Assembly: GCA_964618845.1 (NCBI GenBank)
Contig: CAZUCU010000001.1
Span: forward strand, 1 to 64,000
Source: CAZUCU01 sp964618845
GTDB lineage: Bacteria > Patescibacteriota > Minisyncoccia > Phycocordibacterales > JAACPR01
Length of the DNA stretch: 64,000 nucleotides
Direction of reading: 5' to 3'
A program made the translations under genes and the position numbers. The first letter of the stretch is position 1; every line of letters starts with the position of its first letter. Below the pieces are notes generated by a model, which was not told where the DNA came from, did not search any database, and saw only the letters and a list, made by a program, of their open reading frames with translations. Shown piece after piece: positions 1 to 6,968 of this stretch.

Positions 1-106
1 TAAATTTGACATATTTATATTAAAATGCTAATTTATATTTACATAGATTCAATCTGGTGAATTTATTTTTATAGAATTTAAAAGTCTAGAGAAAGTGAAA
101 AAATAG

Positions 107-136
107 TTGATATCGAATTTTTTTTCTTCTTAATAA
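107..136 (+). promoter_or_regulatory. Putative promoter of the first gene
   Basis: TTGATA at 107-112, an 18-base spacer, then TAATAA at 131-136. The start codon at 147 lies 10 bases further on, so the transcript would have almost no leader. A second promoter-like stretch (TTGACA at 6-11) opens the window. Bases 1-146 hold nothing else that I can recognise. Confidence 0.4.
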
Positions 137-146
137 AATTAAAAAC

Positions 147-1175
147 ATGATTAAACTATCATTTAAAACAAAACAAGTAGTTAAAAAATTAATTGACATT
201 TTACCAGAAAGATCAAAAGACGTTATTGTTAAAAGATATGGTCTTGGTATTAATACTAAAAAAATGACTCTGGAAGCTATAGGCAGTAAGTATGGAATTA
301 CTCGAGAGAGAGTTAGACAGATAGAAGAAAATTCGATTTTACACATTAGAAAATCAACACAATTTTTGGAATTTAAAAATACTTTTGAAGAATTAAATAA
401 TGTGATAGTAGAACTTGGTTCTGTTCTTTCCGAAAAAGATCTTTTGGATCATTTTTCAAGTGACGAAAGTGTTAGAAATCACATTCATTTTATGTTAGTT
501 GTTGGAAATGAATTCAAAAAAAATAAAGAAGACGATTTTTTTGTCCACAGGTGGACAGTTGACGGTGATTTATCTTTTAAAATTGAGGAAGCGATTAAGA
601 ATTTATACAAATCGCTTTCCATAGATCAAATTATTTCGGAATCAGAAATAAATTCTGCTTTTCTAAATTATTTACACGACATTGATATTAAAAATAAAAA
701 TGAAGAGATTTTAAAAAATTGGTTAAATCTTTCTAAGAAAATAAATAAAAACCCGTTAGGTGAATGGGGTAGAGCAGACTCACCAAACATTAATGTAAAA
801 GGAATTAGAGACTATGCTTACTTAATAATTAGAAGACATGGTTCACCAATACATTTTAGAGAAGTTGCGGATCAAATAAATAAAATTTTTGCAAAAAAAG
901 CACACGTTGCAACTTGTCATAATGAGCTTATAAAGGATCCGAGGTTTGTCTTGGTTGGGAGAGGTTTATATGCTTTAAAAGACTGGGGCTATGCTTCTGG
1001 AGTTGTAAGAGATGTTATTAAAGAAATTTTATTAAAACATGGGCCTTTGAGTAAGGAAGAAATTATTAATAAAGTTTTGAAGGAAAGATATGTAAAAGAA
1101 AATACTGTTTTAGTAAATCTACAAAATCCAATTCATTTTAAAAAAGACAAGGATGGAAAATATTTAGTTGTTTAA
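147..1175 (+). CDS. Sigma-70 region 4-like / HARE-HTH DNA-binding protein
   Basis: Predicted transcription-associated DNA-binding protein of 342 residues. Residues about 15-70 resemble sigma-70 region 4, with the helix-turn-helix core GITRERVRQIE. Residues about 215-340 look like tandem winged-helix HARE-HTH modules (IRDYAYLIIRRHGSPIHFREVA and a second repeat starting near ILLKHGPLSKEEI), a fold shared with the RNA polymerase delta subunit. The linker is charged and helical. There are no sigma regions 2 or 3, so it is not a complete sigma factor. It is monocistronic, and the next gene has its own extended -10. A regulator bound to RNA polymerase or DNA is the natural inference; its targets are unknown. 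Confidence 0.75.
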   Translation: MIKLSFKTKQVVKKLIDILPERSKDVIVKRYGLGINTKKMTLEAIGSKYGITRERVRQIEENSILHIRKSTQFLEFKNTFEELNNVIVELGSVLSEKDLLDHFSSDESVRNHIHFMLVVGNEFKKNKEDDFFVHRWTVDGDLSFKIEEAIKNLYKSLSIDQIISESEINSAFLNYLHDIDIKNKNEEILKNWLNLSKKINKNPLGEWGRADSPNINVKGIRDYAYLIIRRHGSPIHFREVADQINKIFAKKAHVATCHNELIKDPRFVLVGRGLYALKDWGYASGVVRDVIKEILLKHGPLSKEEIINKVLKERYVKENTVLVNLQNPIHFKKDKDGKYLVV

Positions 1176-1199
1176 AATCTGTATCTCTTAATTTCTATC

Positions 1200-1208
1200 T
1201 GTTATAAT
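1200..1208 (+). promoter_or_regulatory. Extended -10 promoter, leaderless geometry
   Basis: TGTTATAAT with the -10 hexamer at 1203-1208. The ATG at 1217 follows after 8 bases, so initiation about 7 bases past the -10 would give a transcript with almost no leader. No Shine-Dalgarno is present. Confidence 0.65.
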
Positions 1209-1216
1209 ATACTCAA

Positions 1217-2476
1217 ATGGAAATTGAATTAGGAAATTTATTTGCTGATACTTTTGATTTTATCTTTTTCATATTGCCAATAGCTTTACCTATTATTTTA
1301 ATTTGGATTAGTTTTGATTTTTTTATTGAATATAAAAGAAAAAAATTTTTAAATTCTTTAGAGTGGATTTTATTGGAGATTGTTCCTCCTGCTGATGTCA
1401 AAAGATCACCTATGGCAATGGAGTTGTTTCTTTTGGCGTTGTATCAAACATCGGGTGAGGGTGATTGGTATGCAAAATATATTGAAGGAAAATTTAGAAG
1501 TTGGTTTTCTTTGGAATTGGTTTCTTTGGGTGGGGTAGTAAAATATTTTATTAGAACAGAAAAGAAATACAAAGTTATAATAGAAACAGGATTATATGCA
1601 CAATTTCCAGGTATAGAAATATATGAAGCAAAAGAAGATTATACAGATGGTTATTATTATGACGAAAATAAATTTGAACTATTTGGTTTTGAACTTAAAC
1701 TCACTAAAGCGGATCCGTATCCAATTAAAACTTATGTTGATTATAAATTAGATTCTGAGCAAGAAGATGAATTTAAGGTTGATCCAATTTCTCCTGTTTT
1801 GGAATTCTTAAATGCTGTTAAACCAAAAACCAATGTATGGATGCAAATAATAATTAGAGCACACAAAGAAGAAGATTTAGATACAGATAAATGGTTTCCT
1901 GCTTTATCCAAGAAAAAAGACAATTGGAAAGAAGAAGCTAAAGATGAAATCAAAAAAATTAGAGAGGAATCCTTTTTTGAAATAGAAGAAGGGAGTGGCG
2001 ATAAAAAAACTAAGAAAAAAAGCGCACAACAAACCCCGGGGCAAAAAGAAACTATCTCTGCTCTTGAAAGAAGCATCTCTAAATTTGGTTTTGATGTTGG
2101 TATAAGAATGATTAATATTTCTGCAAAGGAGGATTTTGACAAAGGAAATAATGCAGGAATGCTTGGTTCTTGGAAACAATATAATTCTCCCAATCTAAAT
2201 GGCTTTAAACCTGGTTATATTACTGATTTTGATTGGTGGTATCAGGATCCATTTAAAAAGAAATTAAAAAAAATTAAAAAGAATATATTAGAAGCTTATA
2301 AAGATCGAAATTATTTTTGGAAGAGAAATTATAAAGGTGAAAAAAGACAGCACTTTGTTTTGAATACCGAGGAGCTTGCAACAATATATCATTTTCTTGG
2401 AAGGGTTACAGAAGCTCCTTCTGTTGCAAAAGTAGAAGCACGGAAAGTCCCTCCTCCTAATAATTTGCCGATATGA
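1217..2476 (+). CDS. Membrane-anchored CPR family protein (ATPase-less relative of secretion ATPase N-termini)
   Basis: Protein of 419 residues with one N-terminal membrane segment (about residues 12-36) and a large soluble domain. The blocks around WFSLELVSLGG and ETGLYAQFPGIEI and the ending RKVPPPNNLPI remind me of the region that precedes a P-loop ATPase in CPR proteins related to VirB4/TraG/HerA secretion ATPases. Here the protein stops where that ATPase would begin. A Lys/Glu-rich low-complexity linker lies near residues 235-275. The stop overlaps the mltG start (ATGA), so the two are co-translated and a cell-envelope role is plausible. The family link is from memory and needs a profile search. 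Confidence 0.6.
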   Translation: MEIELGNLFADTFDFIFFILPIALPIILIWISFDFFIEYKRKKFLNSLEWILLEIVPPADVKRSPMAMELFLLALYQTSGEGDWYAKYIEGKFRSWFSLELVSLGGVVKYFIRTEKKYKVIIETGLYAQFPGIEIYEAKEDYTDGYYYDENKFELFGFELKLTKADPYPIKTYVDYKLDSEQEDEFKVDPISPVLEFLNAVKPKTNVWMQIIIRAHKEEDLDTDKWFPALSKKKDNWKEEAKDEIKKIREESFFEIEEGSGDKKTKKKSAQQTPGQKETISALERSISKFGFDVGIRMINISAKEDFDKGNNAGMLGSWKQYNSPNLNGFKPGYITDFDWWYQDPFKKKLKKIKKNILEAYKDRNYFWKRNYKGEKRQHFVLNTEELATIYHFLGRVTEAPSVAKVEARKVPPPNNLPI

Positions 2477-3453
2477 AAATTATAAAAATTTCAAAAATAA
2501 AAAATTTATTTTTGAAAAATAAAAAAGAAATTTTTTTTGTATTTTTGTTTTTAGTATTATTTTTTTGGATTTATATAACTGATATTCCAAATGGTTTTAA
2601 ACCAAACGTTGTAATAATTATAGAAGAAGGAGAGAATTTAAAACAAGTAGCCGAAAAGATAAAAGAAAGTAAATTGATTAGATCTAAGACACTTTTTAAT
2701 ATCTTTTTAATTTTGCAAAACAAAGATAAAAATATTGTTTATGGAGAATATTTATTTGACAAACCAAGTAGTGTTTTTGAAATAGGAAAAAGAATTACAA
2801 ATGGGTTTTTTGGGTTTCCCTCCAAAAGTGTTACCCTGAAAGAAGGTTTTACCTTAAAACAAATGGCTTTTGTTTTAGATAATAATTTTCCCCACTTTGA
2901 TTACGATTTATTTTTGGAAAAAACCTCTGGTTTTGAAGGTTTTTATTTTCCTGATACCTACATATTTCCAGAAAATATAAAGACAGAAAAAGTAATCGAA
3001 ACAATTCAAAATACTTTTCAACAAAAGATGACTGAAATAGATCCACTACTTGTTGAATCAAAAAATTCTTTGGATGAAATAATTATTATGGCTTCAATTG
3101 TTGAAAAGGAAGCAACAGCAGATGGTAGACAAGAAGTAGCTAATATTCTATGGAAAAGAATTGAAGAAAAAATGCCTCTTCAAGTCGATGCTAATTTTGT
3201 GTATTCAATTGGAAAAAATACTTTTGAATTAACAAAAAATGATCTAAAAGATAAAAATAATCTTTATAATTCTTACATTTATTTGGGGCTTCCACCAACT
3301 GCAATATCAAATCCAGGATTGGAATCTATAAAGGCGGCGGCAAACCCACAACCAACAGAAAATCTTTTCTTTTTGACAGGAATGGATGGGGAGATGTATT
3401 ATGCCAAAACTCATGAAGAGCATATAAAAAATAAACAAAAATATTTGAATTAA
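2473..3453 (+). CDS. mltG: Endolytic murein transglycosylase MltG
   Basis: Cleaves nascent glycan strands at the outer face of the membrane and so sets glycan chain length. The 326 residues hold a membrane anchor (about residues 15-38), a LysM-like subdomain (residues about 45-110) and the YceG catalytic domain. The motif IIMASIVEKEA near residues 205-213 carries the catalytic Glu, and LPPTAISNPG near 275 is the other family signature. The start codon overlaps the stop of the preceding membrane protein. mnmA follows after 6 bases, so these genes probably share a transcript. Confidence 0.93.
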   Translation: MKIIKISKIKNLFLKNKKEIFFVFLFLVLFFWIYITDIPNGFKPNVVIIIEEGENLKQVAEKIKESKLIRSKTLFNIFLILQNKDKNIVYGEYLFDKPSSVFEIGKRITNGFFGFPSKSVTLKEGFTLKQMAFVLDNNFPHFDYDLFLEKTSGFEGFYFPDTYIFPENIKTEKVIETIQNTFQQKMTEIDPLLVESKNSLDEIIIMASIVEKEATADGRQEVANILWKRIEEKMPLQVDANFVYSIGKNTFELTKNDLKDKNNLYNSYIYLGLPPTAISNPGLESIKAAANPQPTENLFFLTGMDGEMYYAKTHEEHIKNKQKYLN

Positions 3454-3459
3454 ATTCAA

Positions 3460-4545
3460 ATGGATATAGAAAATAAAAAAGTTTTAGTAGGTTTATCGGG
3501 AGGAGTAGATTCGTCTGTTGCTTGTTTGTTGCTCAAAGAACAAAAATATTCTGTAGAAGCTGTATTTATTAAAGTTTGGCAACCTGATTTTATTGAATGT
3601 AATTGGCGAGAAGAGATGCGAGATGCAATGCGAGTTTGTATTCAGCTTCAAATCCCTTTTCATTTTTTAGATTTAGAAAAAGAGTATAAAAAGAGGGTTG
3701 CGGATTATTTTATAAACGAATATAAAGCAGGTAGGACCCCAAATCCAGACGTAGTATGTAATAAATATATTAAATTTGGTCACATGTTTGATTATGCTAA
3801 AAAAAATGGATTTGATTTTGTGGCTACAGGACATTATGTTAGAAATCTAAAAAATAAACTTTTTCGTGGTAAGGATTTAGACAAAGACCAAAGTTATTTT
3901 TTGTGGTCGCTTACCAAAAAAAGATTAAATAAGATTTTGTTTCCAGTAGGAGATTTAAATAAAGAAGAAGTTAGAAAAATTGCAAAAAAACATAATTTAT
4001 TCAATTCTAAAAAAAAAGATTCGCAGGGTATTTGTATATTGGGCCCAATTAATATGAAAGATTTTTTAAAAAAATATATTGATGTCAAAAAAGGTGATGT
4101 TTTAGATAAAAGTGGTTCAATTATAGGAACGCACGAAGGTGCAATTTTATATACTATTGGTGAAAGACATGGATTTACAATCGATAAAAAACATAAGAGT
4201 TCGAGTGATAAAACCCTGTATGTAATAGAAAAAGATGTGGCAAAAAACATAATTATTGTTTCAACGAGAAACGAGAAGCGAGAAGTAAGAAATATTGAAT
4301 TGAAAGATGTTTCGTTTATAGATAAAGAAGTTGAGGGAGAAATAGAAATTCAAACAAGATATAGACAAAAGCCACAAAAAGGAATTTTATTAATAGATAA
4401 AAGGGAGAAGCGAGAAGTAAGAAGTAAGAAGTGGAAATTAGAAGCAAATTTTGAAGAAGACCCAGCCGTTGGGCAATCTGTTGTTTTCTATAAAGGCGAT
4501 GAGTGTTTAGGTGGAGGAATTATAGATAAAATATTTTTTGAATAA
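3460..4545 (+). CDS. mnmA: tRNA-specific 2-thiouridylase MnmA
   Basis: Thiolates U34 of tRNA Lys, Glu and Gln. The PP-loop GLSGGVDSS is at residues 8-16. The catalytic cysteines are near residue 100 (VVCNKY) and 192 (GICILG), followed by the central-domain signature ILYTIGERHGF. The C-terminal beta-barrel carries two in-frame Lys/Arg/Glu insertions (RNEKREVRN and KREKREVRSKKWK). Both are encoded by a dispersed DNA word of the type GAGAAGCGAGAAGTAAGAAGT at 4264-4291 and 4403-4433. The enzyme core looks intact. The tRNA-Glu at 43.7 kb would not need it if its C34 anticodon is correct, but Lys and Gln tRNAs would. Confidence 0.95.
   Translation: MDIENKKVLVGLSGGVDSSVACLLLKEQKYSVEAVFIKVWQPDFIECNWREEMRDAMRVCIQLQIPFHFLDLEKEYKKRVADYFINEYKAGRTPNPDVVCNKYIKFGHMFDYAKKNGFDFVATGHYVRNLKNKLFRGKDLDKDQSYFLWSLTKKRLNKILFPVGDLNKEEVRKIAKKHNLFNSKKKDSQGICILGPINMKDFLKKYIDVKKGDVLDKSGSIIGTHEGAILYTIGERHGFTIDKKHKSSSDKTLYVIEKDVAKNIIIVSTRNEKREVRNIELKDVSFIDKEVEGEIEIQTRYRQKPQKGILLIDKREKREVRSKKWKLEANFEEDPAVGQSVVFYKGDECLGGGIIDKIFFE
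4264..4433 (+). repeat. Two in-gene copies of the GAGAAGCGAGAAGTAAGAAGT word
   Basis: Copies at 4264-4291 and 4403-4433 sit inside mnmA and are read in frame as Lys/Arg/Glu-rich loops. The same word, often inverted, recurs in the dnaK leader (15825-15883) and beside the dnaB promoter (37825-37850). Confidence 0.7.
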
Positions 4546-4549
4546 ATTT

Positions 4550-5173
4550 TTAGGTTCTCGGATCTGTTTTTTTCCATTCAATAATTTTTCCAGCTTTTAT
4601 TTCCATTTTATCTGCTTTCCTTAAAAATTTTTTATTTTTTGGGGGGTAAAATCTTTTATGTGGACTTTTCTCTAATGCCTCTGCAATCTCAAAAAGTTCT
4701 TTTTTACTTGTTATCCACTTAGTTCCAAACCTTCTCATATCAAAGGGTAAAGAATAACTTTCTAAAATTTTTTTACCGGTTTTGATATCAAAATATTCAT
4801 GAAAATAAGAAAGTGCTAATTCTCTGATTGTCTTATAAACGGGATCACGAAATCGAAGAGTCGCATGATTAGTTTTGCTTATTGCTCCCCAATGTCCATT
4901 TATCTTATAAATAGCCAAAGTATGGTCATCTCCACAATCAGATTTTAAGTCTAATATATAAGATTTTTGCTTATTAATCCAAAAACATAAAACAGCAAAC
5001 ATTGCTCCCTCCAAACAATGCGCTTTATTTTTTTGGAGAACTCTTTGGGGTGACATATAAGTTTCACCATCTTTTTCCCAATTTATTGGTATGGTATCCA
5101 AAAAACTTTGAATTTTGATCGGAGTATTTATTTTTTTTAAAATTTTAATTTCTTCTTTTGTAAGTCCAAACAT
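4550..5173 (-). CDS. Transglutaminase-like cysteine protein, function unknown
   Basis: Cytosolic protein of 207 residues, with no signal peptide or membrane segment. A Cys-His-Asp series typical of transglutaminase-like folds can be read: Cys53 in AHCLEGAMFA, His84 in DDHTLAIY and Asp110 in RFRDPVY. The C-terminus is Lys-rich. It is convergent with mnmA (4-base gap) and divergent from the SET gene (39-base gap). The fold is an inference from the motif order. Substrate and reaction cannot be named. Confidence 0.6.
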   Translation of the reverse strand: MFGLTKEEIKILKKINTPIKIQSFLDTIPINWEKDGETYMSPQRVLQKNKAHCLEGAMFAVLCFWINKQKSYILDLKSDCGDDHTLAIYKINGHWGAISKTNHATLRFRDPVYKTIRELALSYFHEYFDIKTGKKILESYSLPFDMRRFGTKWITSKKELFEIAEALEKSPHKRFYPPKNKKFLRKADKMEIKAGKIIEWKKTDPRT

Positions 5174-5176
5174 ATA

Positions 5177-5204
5177 TTGATGTTAACAAAAAATCATTTA
5201 TACT
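5177..5204 (+). promoter_or_regulatory. Promoter of the SET-domain gene
   Basis: TTGATG at 5177-5182, a 16-base spacer and TATACT at 5199-5204. The ATG at 5213 comes 8 bases later, again giving a near-leaderless transcript. It lies in the short divergent gap. Confidence 0.55.
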
Positions 5205-5212
5205 AAAAGTCC

Positions 5213-5611
5213 ATGAAAAAATATGAGCCAAAGAATTTTAAGCTAAAAGTAAAGAAATCAAAAACCGGACTTGGTCTTTTTGCTGATGAAAATTTATCAA
5301 AAGGTCAATGTGTAATTGAATATGTTGGTAGAGAGATTTCTGAAAGAGAAAAATATACAAGTAGAAGTAAATATTTATTTGAAATAAATTCAAAGATAAC
5401 TATTGATGGGCAAGATAGAAAAAACAAAGCTAGATATATTAATCATTCTTGTCGCCCAAATTGTGAAATTAAAATAAAAAATAAAAAAATCTTTGTAATG
5501 TCTCTTAAAAAAATAAAAAAGGGAGAAGAATTAACTTATGACTATGGAGAAGAATATTTTGATGAACACATAAAACCCAAAGGTTGTAGATGTTGCAAGT
5601 GTTATAAGTAG
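5213..5611 (+). CDS. SET-domain protein lysine methyltransferase with post-SET-like zinc motif
   Basis: Predicted S-adenosylmethionine-dependent lysine methyltransferase of 132 residues, a minimal SET fold. The N-terminal SET motif GLGLFADENLSKG is followed by the catalytic-pocket signature RYINHSCRPNC (Asn-His-Ser near residue 77), the ELTYDYGEEY motif, and a C-terminal cluster CRCCKC that mimics the zinc-binding post-SET region of eukaryotic enzymes. Bacterial SET proteins are known but scattered. The substrate here is unknown; a ribosomal or nucleoid protein is a guess. It is a single gene with its own promoter, and an extended -10 for the next gene begins shortly after. Confidence 0.88.
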   Translation: MKKYEPKNFKLKVKKSKTGLGLFADENLSKGQCVIEYVGREISEREKYTSRSKYLFEINSKITIDGQDRKNKARYINHSCRPNCEIKIKNKKIFVMSLKKIKKGEELTYDYGEEYFDEHIKPKGCRCCKCYK

Positions 5612-5635
5612 AGAGGTTGTTTTTTTCTATTTTCT

Positions 5636-5643
5636 GTTATAAT
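5636..5643 (+). promoter_or_regulatory. Extended -10 promoter, leaderless geometry
   Basis: TGTTATAAT with the hexamer at 5638-5643; ATG at 5652 after 8 bases. A weak TTGTTT lies upstream at 5617. The flanking bases TTCTGTTATAATA resemble the box at 1200-1208. Confidence 0.65.
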
Positions 5644-5651
5644 AGCCTTGT

Positions 5652-6128
5652 ATGAAGAAAGGCGTATTTATTTTCGTTGTTTTATTAATAATTTCGATTT
5701 TATTTATAATTTTTTCTCTATTAAAATTTCAAAAAAATAACAAATTAGAACCCGTATCTAGAGAGGAAGTACAAAACATCACCGAGGAAGAACCATTTGA
5801 ATCTTTGGTTGTTAAACATCAATATAAAGATAACAAACATATTTTTGTTGGGGATTTACAATTACCAACACCCTGTCATGAATTTGAAGTAAAGATTGAA
5901 GACACAAATGACCCAAATATTAAAAATATAAATTTTTTTACTAAACAAAATAATGAACAAGAAACTTGCGCTCAAATAGTAACACCAAAGGCTTTTCGTA
6001 TTGAATATACAGGACCGGAAAATTTAGAATTTAAAGCTTTTATAGACAAAATTCCACGAAGATTAAATATTTTTAATTTAGCACCAGATGTAGATATTGA
6101 TGAATTTGAATTATTTATAAAGGGGTAA
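5652..6128 (+). CDS. Membrane-anchored extracytoplasmic protein, unknown family
   Basis: Protein of 158 residues with a Lys-led N-terminal membrane segment (residues 4-24), probably an anchor because no clear cleavage site or lipobox Cys is visible. The remaining soluble part has two cysteines (PTPCHEF near 77 and QETCAQ near 108) that could form a disulfide outside the cell. It looks beta-rich. It precedes the ATP-cone nuclease by 3 bases, so the three genes through alaS probably form one operon. I do not recognise a named domain. Confidence 0.65.
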   Translation: MKKGVFIFVVLLIISILFIIFSLLKFQKNNKLEPVSREEVQNITEEEPFESLVVKHQYKDNKHIFVGDLQLPTPCHEFEVKIEDTNDPNIKNINFFTKQNNEQETCAQIVTPKAFRIEYTGPENLEFKAFIDKIPRRLNIFNLAPDVDIDEFELFIKG

Positions 6129-6131
6129 ATT

Positions 6132-6968
6132 ATGGAAGTAACAAAAAGAGATGGTACAAGTGAAGAATTTAATGAACAAAAATTTTTGAATTCTTTGGAA
6201 AAAGCTGGTTTCTCAGATTTAGAAATTAAAATTGCCTTAGAAAAAACAAAGGAATCTTTATACGATGGTATTACTACTGATTTAATTTATGAAAAAGCAT
6301 GGGAAACATTAAAAAATATCCAAAATGTTGAACCCATTGTTAAATATTCTCTTAAAAGAGCAATTTTGGAACTTGGACCTTCTGGTTTTCCTTTTGAACA
6401 GTTGGTTGCAAAAATCTATCAAGAATTAGGTTATAAAACCTTAACCGGAATTATGCTTGAAGGAAAATGTATAGATCATGAAATAGATGTTATCGCTTAT
6501 AAAGAAAATGAGCTACTTTTGATTGAAGCTAAATTTCACAATGAACAGTCTATGAAATCTGATACTAAGGTTGCCCTTTATGTAAAAGCACGTTTTGATG
6601 ATCTAATTAATATAAAATTTGATATAGACGGTAAAAAAAGAAAGATGACAAGAGGGGTTTTGATTACCAATACTGGATTTACTAATAATTCTAAAAAATA
6701 TATAAAATGTGTTGATACTTTTGATATGATAAGTTGGTCTTATCCAAAAGATCAGGGTTTATTAAAGATGATAGAAGATCACCACATTCATCCAATTACT
6801 TCCATTCCTAAATTATCTCAAAGGGAAAAGGGAGAGTTAATAGAAGCAGGATATATTTATTGTAAAGATATTTTGAAAAATCCAAACATCCTTGATCAAT
6901 TTAAAATTGTTGGTGAAAAGAAAAATGAAATTTTGAAATTTGCTCGAATAATTTGTAACGAAAAATGA
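6132..6968 (+). CDS. ATP-cone / restriction endonuclease-like protein
   Basis: Protein of 278 residues with three parts. Residues 1-90 are an ATP-cone (EVTKRDGTSEEFNEQKF, then a helical bundle), the nucleotide-sensing module known from ribonucleotide reductases and NrdR. Residues about 95-205 form an Mrr/RecB-like nuclease core with EIDVIAY followed by LLLIEAKFHN, the D...ExK metal site. Residues about 225-278 resemble a helix-hairpin-helix (LIEAGYIYCKDI, then IVGEKKNEIL). This suggests a DNA nuclease gated by nucleotide level; that is inference. The stop overlaps the alaS start (ATGA). No methyltransferase is adjacent. Confidence 0.82.
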   Translation: MEVTKRDGTSEEFNEQKFLNSLEKAGFSDLEIKIALEKTKESLYDGITTDLIYEKAWETLKNIQNVEPIVKYSLKRAILELGPSGFPFEQLVAKIYQELGYKTLTGIMLEGKCIDHEIDVIAYKENELLLIEAKFHNEQSMKSDTKVALYVKARFDDLINIKFDIDGKKRKMTRGVLITNTGFTNNSKKYIKCVDTFDMISWSYPKDQGLLKMIEDHHIHPITSIPKLSQREKGELIEAGYIYCKDILKNPNILDQFKIVGEKKNEILKFARIICNEK

